Below, piece by piece: positions 23,611 to 31,739 of a stretch of 64,000 bases of DNA. Origin of the DNA: Promicromonospora iranensis (GTDB taxonomy: Bacteria > Actinomycetota > Actinomycetes > Actinomycetales > Cellulomonadaceae); NCBI RefSeq assembly GCF_028994775.1, contig NZ_JAJQMN010000001.1, positions 1 to 64,000 on the forward strand, given 5' to 3'. Position 1 is the stretch's first letter; each line of letters begins with the position of its first letter. Under the pieces are notes generated by a model, which worked only from the letters and a program-made list of their open reading frames with translations, had not been told where the DNA came from and ran no database searches. Position numbers and translations under genes: made by a program.

Positions 23611-23981
23611 ACGGGGTAGACGAGGCGACGGCCCGGCTGGAATCGATGACACATCTCGAGGAGGCCATTCTCACTGCGCTGACCACGCGAAACTTCGGGT
23701 ACAGCGTGGACCTCGCGTTCGTCGTTCCTGTGGGCGCTGCCAGCGGGACCGACCACGAGCGTCAGGTGAGGATCGAGCTGGACGGCGTGCATCGCCTGCT
23801 CCTCGAGGGCGGCCTGACCGAGCAGATGACCGGCTCCCCCGAGTCCATCAACTGGGGGCTCGGCGAGGTCGCGCTCGTGAGAGTCGGTAGCGACGGAGAT
23901 CATGCATGCACCGAGGTGCTCTGGGAAGGCGACCGGAAGATCGAAGTGATCTCGCAGGCCGTCACGATCATCGAGCTCTGA
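23607..23981 (+). CDS. Candidate immunity protein for the Hint toxin
   Basis: 124 residues, no signal peptide or membrane segment, mildly acidic. Its GTG start overlaps the toxin stop (GTGA), the usual arrangement for toxin-immunity pairs. The sequence (AILTALTTRNFGYSVDLAFVV, INWGLGEVALVRVG, IEVISQAVTIIEL) suggests a small alpha/beta fold; I do not recognise a named immunity family. It would neutralise the toxin domain in the cytosol. Assignment rests on position and size. Confidence 0.6.
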   Translation: MNGVDEATARLESMTHLEEAILTALTTRNFGYSVDLAFVVPVGAASGTDHERQVRIELDGVHRLLLEGGLTEQMTGSPESINWGLGEVALVRVGSDGDHACTEVLWEGDRKIEVISQAVTIIEL

Positions 23982-24100
23982 GACCGGGTGCACCGGGAAT
24001 CGACGACCATGTCCTGGTCCGGCCCGATCAAGGCCGCGCCACCCGGCTCCAGGACCCGCGACGCGTTGACGGTTGAGACGACAGTGAGAGGCATCCACGC

Positions 24101-25345
24101 ATGACCGAGACGACACCCCAGGACGACCCGACGGGGACACGTGACCCCCGTGTACCGGCGACCGTCAACCCCCAGTCCGACGTCGGCTCGCCCGCACTGG
24201 CCCTGGCCCTCGCCGCAGGTGACCGCACCGCCGTCGGCGAGGCTCTGCGGGAAGACGCCGTCGTGGTGCCGATCTTCGATCGCGGCGACGGCACGCCCCA
24301 GGTCCAGGCGTTCCCCGCTCCGGAAGGTTCCACCAAGCCCTACCAGCTGTGCCTGTTCTCGACGACGCAGACCTTGGGCGACTTCCTCGGAGACGCCCCC
24401 GACCGGGCCTTCAGCCTGCGCCGCCGAGAGTCGCTGGCGCCGTTCATCACGCGGCACGGGGAAGCGCTCGAGCAGGTGGTCATCGACCCCGCCGGTCCCA
24501 GCCCCATGACGCTCGGGGTCGCCGAGACGCTGGCGCTCCTCGACCCGCAGCCCCCGGCCGACGACCCCACCGGCCTGTTCGACGAGACGGGCGCCGGCAT
24601 CAGCGGCGAGGCGCTGCACGCCCTCGGGACCGTCGAGGAGCCGGGCGGGTACCGCGGCATCGGCATCGAGCTGAACCTGCCCGACCACTGGGCCATCATC
24701 GAGCTCGACGAGCCCGAGCAGCGCGAACGCCAGATCCGCGAGATCGTCAAGCAGCAGACCGCCAAGCTGGGCGACCGTTCCGCTCCCCTGCGGCGCGACC
24801 TGCGCCAGAAGATGATCGAGGTCGCCGACAAGGCCGAGGCCGCCGGCGGCAAGGTCATGGCGTACCTGCTCCTGCCCGGCCAGGAGGCCACGCTCGCGCT
24901 GAACGCGACGCTCTACTGGCACGACCTGGGACCCGAGGAGGGCAGCTCGAGTCACCTCCAGCGCATCCAGGACCGGCTCGGCGCCAACCTCGGTCCGGAC
25001 GACGCGCTCACCCGCACCGAGACCCTGTCCGGCCCGTTCCTGCGCCACATCCGGCTCACGCACGGTTCGGAGGAGGTCGGCGGCCAGGACGTCCCGCTGC
25101 TCCTGATCGACTACTGGGCCGAGGCGCCCGGCAAGCAGTCCGTGGCACGGCTCGCGTTCTCCACCCCGCACGTCGGGATCCGCGACGAGATGCTGCGCCT
25201 GACCGACAAGGTCCTGTTCTCCACCGAGTGGATCCTCGGCCAGCCGAGCGAGAACACGCCGACGGACGCCGCACCGGAAACCGGTCCGGCCGACCCGAGC
25301 CCCGCGACGCCCCCTCCCCCGGCGCCCAGCCCGGCCGGCGTCTGA
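24101..25345 (+). CDS. SseB-like domain protein
   Basis: 414 residues. About 25-145 resembles the SseB N-terminal domain found in many actinobacterial proteins near secretion or toxin loci (ALALALAAGDRTAVGEALRED, VVVPIFD, CLFSTTQTLGDFLG). About 185-385 looks like the SseB C-terminal region (GIGIELNLPDHWAIIELDEPEQ, LRQKMIEVADKAEAAGGKVMAYLL), and the tail is Pro-rich. Cytosolic; role unknown. It follows the immunity gene after 119 bases and could belong to the island or be independent. GAGAGG precedes the ATG. Confidence 0.6.
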   Translation: MTETTPQDDPTGTRDPRVPATVNPQSDVGSPALALALAAGDRTAVGEALREDAVVVPIFDRGDGTPQVQAFPAPEGSTKPYQLCLFSTTQTLGDFLGDAPDRAFSLRRRESLAPFITRHGEALEQVVIDPAGPSPMTLGVAETLALLDPQPPADDPTGLFDETGAGISGEALHALGTVEEPGGYRGIGIELNLPDHWAIIELDEPEQRERQIREIVKQQTAKLGDRSAPLRRDLRQKMIEVADKAEAAGGKVMAYLLLPGQEATLALNATLYWHDLGPEEGSSSHLQRIQDRLGANLGPDDALTRTETLSGPFLRHIRLTHGSEEVGGQDVPLLLIDYWAEAPGKQSVARLAFSTPHVGIRDEMLRLTDKVLFSTEWILGQPSENTPTDAAPETGPADPSPATPPPPAPSPAGV

Positions 25346-25401
25346 CCCTGACGGGCAGGAGCCCTGGCGAGCCGTCGCCGGGGCTCCTGCCCTGCCTGGC
25401 G

Positions 25402-25407
25402 TAGCCT
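25402..25407 (+). promoter_or_regulatory. -10 box of leaderless PPOX gene promoter
   Basis: TAGCCT ends 7 bases before the ATG at 25415; no ribosome binding site is present. Confidence 0.5.
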
Positions 25408-25414
25408 GCTGCGC

Positions 25415-25885
25415 ATGGCCAGGACGATCGCTACGAACACCACTGTGACCCGTGACGAGCTGCTGGAGTTCCTCCGCTCGCGCCACAACGGGATCCTCGT
25501 GACCAGCCGGGCCGACGGCGCCCCGCAGCTCAGCCCCGTCACGTACGGCGTGGACCCGCAGGGACGCGTCGTCGTCTCCACCTACCCGGAACGCGCCAAG
25601 GTGCGGAACCTGAAGAAGCGCCCCGCCGCGTCGTTCATGGCGCTCGGCGAAGGCTTCAACGAGGCGTGGGTCCAGGTGGACGGTACCGCCGAGGTGCTGG
25701 ACGTCCCCGAGTCCGTGGAGCCGCTGGTGGACTACTTCCGCGCGGCCGCGGGCAAGGAGCACCCCGACTGGGACGAGTACCGCGCCGCCATGGTCGAGCA
25801 GGGCAAGTCCCTGGTGCGGATCACCATCGAACGCTGGGGCCCTATCGCGACGGGCGGATTCCCTGCACGCCTCGCGGAGGAGTGA
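25415..25885 (+). CDS. PPOX-class F420-dependent oxidoreductase
   Basis: 156 residues forming a split-barrel flavin/F420-binding fold. The motifs NGILVTSRADGAPQLSPVTYG, RVVVSTYPERAKVRNLKKRPAASF and the closing RWGPIATGGFPARL fit the PPOX class F420-dependent enzymes (Rv1155-like) that reduce quinones, biliverdin-type or nitro compounds. Substrate unknown. It converges with the membrane protein at 25896, with 10 bases between the stops. Confidence 0.88.
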   Translation: MARTIATNTTVTRDELLEFLRSRHNGILVTSRADGAPQLSPVTYGVDPQGRVVVSTYPERAKVRNLKKRPAASFMALGEGFNEAWVQVDGTAEVLDVPESVEPLVDYFRAAAGKEHPDWDEYRAAMVEQGKSLVRITIERWGPIATGGFPARLAEE

Positions 25886-25895
25886 CCGGTCCTCG

Positions 25896-26501
25896 TCAGG
25901 GGCCGATCGCGGGATGGCGGCTACGGACAAAGGCCCACGTGCCTGCGACGAGCCCGAACCTGAGCAACCAGTTCCAGACGTCGGGCGACGAACCCACCCC
26001 GACGTTGATGCCGAAGGTCCGGTCCAGAGTTATCTGGACGCCCGCGAGCACCAGCACGATGGCGACCCACAAGGCCAGGACGAGAACCACGGTCACGCCG
26101 ACCGCCGACCGTCGGCCGGAGATCCGTTCTCGTCCGGCCGAGGAACCGCCCCTGGGATGGCGGTTGCTGACCAGGGCCCACGTCCCTGCGGCAGCAGCAG
26201 CTGTGAGTACCCAGTTCCAGACGCCGGGTAGCGCACCGATCTCGAGATCAGTGCCGAAGATCCGGTTCAGGAGCATCTGGATGCTCACGACCACCAGCAC
26301 GATGGCGGCCCACAAGGCCAGGAGGAGAACCACGGTCACGCCGGCCGCCGACCGTCGGCCGGACGTCTGGTCCGGTCGCGTCACACCGGGCTCGTCTGCC
26401 TGGCCCGCCGGCGGGCTGCTGTCGGGTACCAGGGTGTCGTCCGTCTTTCGCGGCGGCTCGGAGAGGCTGTCTGGTCCCGACGTGTCGTGTGAAGCGGTCA
26501 T
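25896..26501 (-). CDS. Membrane protein with an internal 81-residue duplication
   Basis: 201 residues. After a disordered Ser/Pro/Asp-rich start (1-45), two similar units follow, each with SGRRSAxGVTVVLxLALWxAIVLV (helix), a short polar stretch ending VWNWxL, and a second helix GTWAxVxxRHP. That gives four membrane helices in all. At DNA level the repeat period is 243 bases (the string GGGATGGCGG starts at 25911 and 26154). No family recognised. AGGAAA sits 6 bases before the ATG at 26501. It is divergent from alaA; the 180-base gap shows no further gene. Confidence 0.7.
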   Translation of the reverse strand: MTASHDTSGPDSLSEPPRKTDDTLVPDSSPPAGQADEPGVTRPDQTSGRRSAAGVTVVLLLALWAAIVLVVVSIQMLLNRIFGTDLEIGALPGVWNWVLTAAAAAGTWALVSNRHPRGGSSAGRERISGRRSAVGVTVVLVLALWVAIVLVLAGVQITLDRTFGINVGVGSSPDVWNWLLRFGLVAGTWAFVRSRHPAIGP

Positions 26502-26681
26502 GTGTTTCCTGTTCCGTGTCCGACCCGCCGGTCGAGGTCCGCCCGGCTTGCGATGACAGACATAGAGAGGGCATCGCCGCTGGTTACGGACCATCGACCG
26601 CTCCGACATCGTCCGGAACCACCAACAGTGCACTGGTGTGCCGGTGCGGATGCCGGCCCGGCGGTCTGAGAGCATGAGCCC

Positions 26682-27896
26682 GTGCGAGAGATCAGGCAGA
26701 GCAGCAAGCTGAAGTCCGTCCGCTACGACGTCCGGGGTCCGATCCTCGAGGAGGCGTACCGGCTGGAGGCGGAGGGTCACAAGATCCTCAAGCTGAACAT
26801 CGGCAATCCGGCGCCCTTCGGGTTCGAGGCGCCCGAGGCGGTCCTCGCGGACATGATCCACCACCTGCCCGAGGCGCAGGGCTACAGCGACAGCCGTGGC
26901 ATCTACTCGGCGCGCACCGCCGTGGCGCACTACTACCAGTCGCACGGCATCAACACCCACGTGGACGACGTCTACATCGGCAACGGTGTGTCCGAGATGA
27001 TCAGCCTGGTGCTGCAGGCCCTGATCGACGACGGCGACGAGGTGCTGGTTCCCGCACCGGACTACCCACTGTGGACCGGGGCCGTGAGTCTGCAGGGCGG
27101 CACGCCCGTGCACTACCGGTGCGACGAGGAGAACGGCTGGAACCCGGACCTTGAGGACATCGAGGCCCTGATCACGCCGGCCACCAAGGCGCTCGTGATC
27201 ATCAACCCGAACAACCCCACGGGCGCGGTCTACAGCGAGAGCACCGTCAAGGGTCTGGCGGAGCTGGCACGCAAGCACGACCTGGTGCTCCTGAGCGACG
27301 AGATCTACGAGAAGATCCTGTTCGACGGCGCCACCCACCACCACACCGCCACGTACGCGGCCGACGACGTCCTGTGCATCACGTTCAGCGGGCTGTCCAA
27401 GGCGTACCGGATCTGCGGCTACCGGTCGGGCTGGGCCATGATCTCCGGCCCCAAGCACCGCGCCGCCGACTTCATCGAAGGTCTCACCCTGGTGGCGAAC
27501 ATGCGCATGTGCGCCAACGTGCCGGCACAGCACGCCATCCAGACGGCCCTCGGCGGCTACCAGTCGATCGACCAGCTGATCGTGCCCGGCGGCCGGTTCT
27601 ACGAGCAGTCCATGCTCGCCGACAAGCTGCTCAACGAGATCCCGGGCGTCACCTCGGTGCGGCCCCGCGGCGCGCTGTACTGCTTCCCGCGACTGGACCC
27701 CGAGGTGTACCCGATCAAGGATGACGAGGCGTTCGTCATCGGCCTGCTGCGCGCCAAGAAGATCCTGGTCACCCACGGCTCCGGATTCAACTGGCCGGAG
27801 CCCGACCACTTCCGCCTCGTGACCCTCCCCGACGTCGGCGTCCTCACCGAGGCGATCGGCCGGATCGCGGAGCACCTGGAGACCCTGCGCCGTTGA
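26682..27896 (+). CDS. alaA: PLP-dependent aminotransferase, AlaA-like (glutamate-pyruvate)
   Basis: 404 residues, fold-type I class I aminotransferase. The start (QSSKLKSVRYDVRGPILEEA), KLNIGNPAPFGFEAP, VPAPDYPLWTGAVSL and INPNNPTGAVYS match E. coli AlaA/AlaC-type alanine transaminases block by block. The PLP lysine is K240 in FSGLSKAYR, and the conserved Arg near the C-terminus (HFRLVTLP) binds the substrate carboxylate. It should interconvert pyruvate/glutamate and alanine/2-oxoglutarate in the cytosol. GTG start without a strong ribosome site. Confidence 0.92.
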   Translation: MREIRQSSKLKSVRYDVRGPILEEAYRLEAEGHKILKLNIGNPAPFGFEAPEAVLADMIHHLPEAQGYSDSRGIYSARTAVAHYYQSHGINTHVDDVYIGNGVSEMISLVLQALIDDGDEVLVPAPDYPLWTGAVSLQGGTPVHYRCDEENGWNPDLEDIEALITPATKALVIINPNNPTGAVYSESTVKGLAELARKHDLVLLSDEIYEKILFDGATHHHTATYAADDVLCITFSGLSKAYRICGYRSGWAMISGPKHRAADFIEGLTLVANMRMCANVPAQHAIQTALGGYQSIDQLIVPGGRFYEQSMLADKLLNEIPGVTSVRPRGALYCFPRLDPEVYPIKDDEAFVIGLLRAKKILVTHGSGFNWPEPDHFRLVTLPDVGVLTEAIGRIAEHLETLRR

Positions 27897-28006
27897 TCCC
27901 CGTTCCGCTGGTCGAACTCGTCGCGACCTGTGTCTCGACGGGGGCGACCAGCGCAACGGCCGGGATCAGCGTCCGGGCCACCATGGCCACACGCTAGCGC
28001 CGCAGG

Positions 28007-28093
28007 TCACGGGGCGGCGTGCACGTCGCCGGTGCGGGCGATGGCCGGGTGGCCGGCGTGCGCGAACTCGCAGTCGAGCACGGCGGCGACCTC
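28007..28093 (-). pseudogene. Possible remnant of an aminoglycoside-phosphotransferase-type gene
   Basis: The minus-strand frame reads EVAAVLDCEFAHAGHPA and ends in TGA at 28007. It resembles the VLDWEFAHxGxP metal-site region of APH/choline-kinase-like phosphotransferases, with W changed to C. No start or catalytic loop is present, and the frame upstream is taken up by the end of the radical SAM gene. The rest of 27897-28091 shows no other gene. Weak, based on one motif. Confidence 0.3.
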
Positions 28094-30260
28094 AGAACAG
28101 CGTCTCGCTGCCGACGTCGCCACCCACGGACGCCGCGCCGGCCCCGTCGGCGGGCACCCCGCTGAACGCGCCGCGTGGGTAGTCGCCCTCCATGTGCTGG
28201 TCACCTCCGTGCGCCCCGGCGGCCCGGGCCCGGTGCATGGCGGTGCTGCCCAGCCCGCGCTCGTCGATCAGCGGCCGCACCCGCTCCCAGAGCCAGTCCC
28301 GGTAGCCCTTGTGCGCGTAGGCGCCGCGTGCGTAGACCCTGCCGTAGCCCTCCACCAGGTGCGGATGCTCCCGTTCGAGCCAGCCGAGGTACCACTCGCG
28401 GGCGCCGGGCCGCAGGTGCAGTGGCAGCACGGTGACGCCCGTCGCGCCGGCGTCGACCAGGGAGTCGAGAAGACGTTCGAGGTGGGCGAGGGAGTCGGTG
28501 AGCCACGGCAGGACCGGCGCGACCATGACACCGCACGGCAGGCCCGCGGCCCTGATCGCACGGATCAGGTCGAGGCGGGCTCGGGGCAACGGCGTTCCGG
28601 GCTCGACGGCTTGCTGCAGCTCCCGGCCGGCGGGCGAGTCGGCGAAGGCGAGCGACACCCCGAGGCCGACGTCGACCTTCTCGGCGGCCTGTACCAGGAG
28701 GGGAAGATCGCGCCGCAGGAGCGTGCCCTTGGTGAGGATCGAGAACGGTGTGCCCGAGTCCGCGAGCGCCGAGATGATCCCGGGCATGAGTCGGTAGCGG
28801 CCCTCGGCCCGCTGGTACGGGTCGGTGTTGGTGCCGAGCGCGACCGCCTCGTGGGTCCAGGAGGGTTTGGCGAGCTCGGCGCGGAGCACCTGGTCCGCGT
28901 TGACCTTGACGACGACCTGGGAGTCGAAGTCGTGCCCGGCGTCGAGGTCGAGATATTCATGGGTCGGCCGCGCGAAGCAGTTGTGGCTGATCACGCCGTT
29001 CGCGATGAAGTCGCCGGTCCCTGTCGTAATGTCGACCATCTCGGAGTCGCCACCGAGACTCTCGATGGAGACGATCCGCAACGAGACGGAGGTCTTGACG
29101 GCAGCACCGACGATCTTGAGCTTCCGGGTGATCGCGGGGTTGGTCAGCGCGAAGAAGCGGCGACGGCTGGACAGCCCGCCGACGACACGGATATTGGCCA
29201 CGCCGATCTTGTTGGCGGGCTCTCGCACGTGCGGTATGCCCAGCACGTCCAGTGCACGCATGGTCGTGGTGAGCATGCGGTCGTCCGAGTTGGAGATGCG
29301 CAGGATCTGACCGTCGCAGCCGCCCTCGGCATCGAAGATCCCGGCGAGGAAGCCGATGTACCAGTCTCGGCTCGGTGCTTCTGGCCACTCGATGATCTCG
29401 TGGATCGCCGCGAACGTGGCGCGCTTGGCCGTGAAGATCCCGTCCATCGCGCGCCGTTGCTCGGTCGCGGTCGCGAAGGGACGGCGATCGGTGGCCACAC
29501 CGGACGCGGCGAGATAGTCCTGCGAGCGGTTCAGCGCCTCCTCGTCGGTCAGGGCGAGGCGGAACATCGTGACCCGTGTCGTCCCGCCCCTCTTCCTCGG
29601 GTAGGTGCCGTCAAAGAGCATCCCGTCACCACGGATCATGCCCGTGAGGTACCCCCGCCGGTACTCCGCTGATTCGAGCGGCGCGGCATAGGCGTCGGAG
29701 ACCATCCCCAGTCCAAACCCTTGGAGCCGGTTGTTGGTCGTCAGGTACGGCCGCTGGCCTTCACCCTTGGCCGGCGGGGCCACGTACTTCCAGCCGCGCT
29801 CGGTCAGGAACCGGTGGTCACCGCTGGCCACGATGTCCGTGCCGTCCTCGAGCGTGACCCGATAAGCATGCTTGGTCGTGCCCCAGCGCGCCTGGACCTC
29901 GGTCTCGACGTAGCGCCGGTACTTGCCGTCGAACTCGGTCCCGACGATCCGGTCACCGACCATGACGTCGCGGATCGCCTTCTGGCGGCCGTCCGCCATC
30001 AGGACGAGCGTCGACGGGTCCACGCAGTAGGTGCACGCGTGCGAGCAGCCCCGGTAGGGGTTGACCGTCCACTTGAACGGCATCTGCGACGCCGCCGGCA
30101 CCTTCGACAGCGCACTCTTGGCCAGCACCTCGTGGAAGGTCACGCCCGCGAACTCGGGCGAGCGGACCGTGCGCAGCAGCCCGGCGGTGCGCAACCCGGG
30201 CATCTCCAGCCCGGGAAGCGCACCGTCGTCATGATTGATCGCCTGACCGTGCCATCGCAT
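28092..30260 (-). CDS. Radical SAM protein of the Rv2578c/SplB-like family, interrupted by an intein
   Basis: 722 residues before splicing, 373 after. The N-extein (1-78) starts MRWHGQAIN and ends YRGCSHACTY; the intein is residues 79-427; the C-extein resumes CFARPTHEYLDLD. Joined, the radical SAM cluster motif CSHACTYC is restored, so the intein lies directly before the third iron-sulfur cysteine, which is also the +1 splicing residue. Later blocks (ALGTNTDPYQRAEGRYRL, FSILTKGTLLRRDLPLL, LPWLTDSLAHLERLL) match the SplB-like superfamily COG1533, which includes spore photoproduct lyase. ATG 30260 is chosen because the family starts MRW and the longer GTG start (30275) would lie inside the LexA box. 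Exact reaction unknown; DNA damage role inferred. Confidence 0.88.
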   Translation of the reverse strand: MRWHGQAINHDDGALPGLEMPGLRTAGLLRTVRSPEFAGVTFHEVLAKSALSKVPAASQMPFKWTVNPYRGCSHACTYCVDPSTLVLMADGRQKAIRDVMVGDRIVGTEFDGKYRRYVETEVQARWGTTKHAYRVTLEDGTDIVASGDHRFLTERGWKYVAPPAKGEGQRPYLTTNNRLQGFGLGMVSDAYAAPLESAEYRRGYLTGMIRGDGMLFDGTYPRKRGGTTRVTMFRLALTDEEALNRSQDYLAASGVATDRRPFATATEQRRAMDGIFTAKRATFAAIHEIIEWPEAPSRDWYIGFLAGIFDAEGGCDGQILRISNSDDRMLTTTMRALDVLGIPHVREPANKIGVANIRVVGGLSSRRRFFALTNPAITRKLKIVGAAVKTSVSLRIVSIESLGGDSEMVDITTGTGDFIANGVISHNCFARPTHEYLDLDAGHDFDSQVVVKVNADQVLRAELAKPSWTHEAVALGTNTDPYQRAEGRYRLMPGIISALADSGTPFSILTKGTLLRRDLPLLVQAAEKVDVGLGVSLAFADSPAGRELQQAVEPGTPLPRARLDLIRAIRAAGLPCGVMVAPVLPWLTDSLAHLERLLDSLVDAGATGVTVLPLHLRPGAREWYLGWLEREHPHLVEGYGRVYARGAYAHKGYRDWLWERVRPLIDERGLGSTAMHRARAAGAHGGDQHMEGDYPRGAFSGVPADGAGAASVGGDVGSETLF
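28980..30026 (-). other. Intein with LAGLIDADG homing endonuclease domain
   Basis: 349 residues. It starts at Cys (CVDPSTLVLMADGRQK, block A), has the block B-like TLEDGTDIVASGDHRFLT, two LAGLIDADG motifs (LTGMIRGDG at intein residues 127-135, LAGIFDAEG at 227-235), and ends GVISHN before the +1 Cys of the host protein. The terminal His-Asn and both Cys nucleophiles needed for splicing are present, so it should be active. The acidic residue of each endonuclease motif (D and E) is kept. Confidence 0.9.
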
Positions 30261-30267
30261 ACCTGAT

Positions 30268-30283
30268 TCGAACACTCGTTCGA
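30268..30283. promoter_or_regulatory. LexA (SOS) box upstream of the radical SAM gene
   Basis: TCGAAC-ACTC-GTTCGA is a perfect match to the actinobacterial SOS box TCGAAC-N4-GTTCGA. On the minus strand it lies between TTGACG (-35) and TCGAAT (-10, 17-base spacer), so LexA binding would cover the promoter. The -10 ends 5 bases before the ATG. Confidence 0.85.
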
Positions 30284-30329
30284 ACAGACGTCAAGTCGAT
30301 GGACCGGCAGCGCCGGGTCAGGCTGAGCG

Positions 30330-31709
30330 TCAGGACGCCGGGACCACCCGCGGCCAGCGGTCCTCGGCGGACGGCTCCCACGTCGCGGCGTCGGCGTCCA
30401 CCTGCTCACCCGAACGGATGTCCTTGACCTGGTCGGGGCCGACCACGCCGTCCTCCCCCGCGGAGCCCGGGAACCACACGAACGGGATGCCCCGCCGGTC
30501 GGCGTACTTGATCTGCTTGCCGAACTTCGCCGCGCTCGGCGCCACCTCGACCGGGATGTCCCGGGACCGCAGAGCGGTGGCCACGGCGTCGGACACCGCG
30601 CGCTGCTCCTCGGACGCCACCGCCACGAGCACCGCGGACGGCACCGACCGCGTCGCCTGGACGAGCTCCGCGGACAGCAGCCGCGAGACCAGGCGGGAGA
30701 CACCGATCGACAGCCCGACGCCCGGGTAGGTGTTCCTGCCGTCCGAGGCGAGCGTGTCGTAGCGGCCGCCGGAGCAGACCGAACCGAGCTGCTCGTGCCC
30801 CACCAGCACCGTCTCGTAGACGGAGCCCGTGTAGTAGTCGAGGCCGCGTGCGATCTTGAGGTCGGCCACGACCACGCCCGGGGCGCGCTCCGCGGCCGCC
30901 GCGATCAGCGCCTCGAGCTCCCCCAGACCGGTCTCCAGCAGCTCCGTCACCGCGCCGTGCGACTCGGCGAGGGCACGCACCTCCGCGATCACCCCGACGT
31001 CGGACCCCGAGATCGACGCGAGCGCGAGACAGGCCTTGGCCTGGTCGTCCGTGGCGCCGCACTCGGTGACCAGGAGCTCTGACACCTTGTCGGGCCCGAT
31101 CTTGTCGAGCTTGTCGATCTGGCGCAGCACGCCCTCGACGTCGTCCAGCCCGATGCCACGGTAGAAGCCCTCGGCGACCTTGCGGTTGTTGACCAGGATC
31201 CGCACGGGCGGCAGGCCGATCTCGGCCAGCGCGCCAAGCGCCTCCGCCATGACCAGCGGCGCCTCGACCTCGAAGTGGTACGGCAGCTCACCGGCCCCCA
31301 CGACGTCGATGTCCGCCTGGATGAACTCGCGGAAGCGGCCCTCCTGGGGGCGCTCACCCCGCCAGACCTTCTGGATCTGGTAGCGGCGCAGCGGGAACGC
31401 GAGCTTGCCCGCGTTCTCGAGCACGTACCGCGCGAACGGCACGGTCAGGTCGAAGTGCAGACCGAGCTGCTTCTCGGAGCTCGCACGGCCGGCGGCGTCC
31501 TCGTCCTGCAGCCGCGACAGCAGGTAGACCTCCTTGGAGGTCTCGCCCTTGCGGAGCAGCTGGTCCAGCGGCTCGACGGCCCGCGTCTCGATCCCGGCGA
31601 ACCCGTGCAGCTCGAAGGTGTGTCGCAGCGTGTCGAGGACGTGCTGCTCGACGATGCGACCGTCAGGGAGCCATTCGGGGAAACCGGAGAGAGGAGTGGG
31701 CTTTGCCAT
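30330..31709 (-). CDS. hisS: Histidyl-tRNA synthetase
   Basis: 459 residues. Class II motifs: motif 1 near FPEWLPDGRIVEQHVLDTLR, motif 2 LRRYQIQKVWRGERPQEGRFREF, the histidine-binding LDYYTGSVYE, motif 3 GVGLSIGVSRLV, and a C-terminal anticodon domain (VPSAVLVAVASEEQRAVSD to the end). It charges tRNA-His in the cytosol. ATG 31709; it is preceded, 30 bases away, by the end of the DinB-like gene, so may be co-transcribed with the metallo-beta-lactamase/DinB-like pair. Confidence 0.96.
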   Translation of the reverse strand: MAKPTPLSGFPEWLPDGRIVEQHVLDTLRHTFELHGFAGIETRAVEPLDQLLRKGETSKEVYLLSRLQDEDAAGRASSEKQLGLHFDLTVPFARYVLENAGKLAFPLRRYQIQKVWRGERPQEGRFREFIQADIDVVGAGELPYHFEVEAPLVMAEALGALAEIGLPPVRILVNNRKVAEGFYRGIGLDDVEGVLRQIDKLDKIGPDKVSELLVTECGATDDQAKACLALASISGSDVGVIAEVRALAESHGAVTELLETGLGELEALIAAAAERAPGVVVADLKIARGLDYYTGSVYETVLVGHEQLGSVCSGGRYDTLASDGRNTYPGVGLSIGVSRLVSRLLSAELVQATRSVPSAVLVAVASEEQRAVSDAVATALRSRDIPVEVAPSAAKFGKQIKYADRRGIPFVWFPGSAGEDGVVGPDQVKDIRSGEQVDADAATWEPSAEDRWPRVVPAS

Positions 31710-31739
31710 GCCACAGATCTTCCCACGAGCGGGGCGCTG

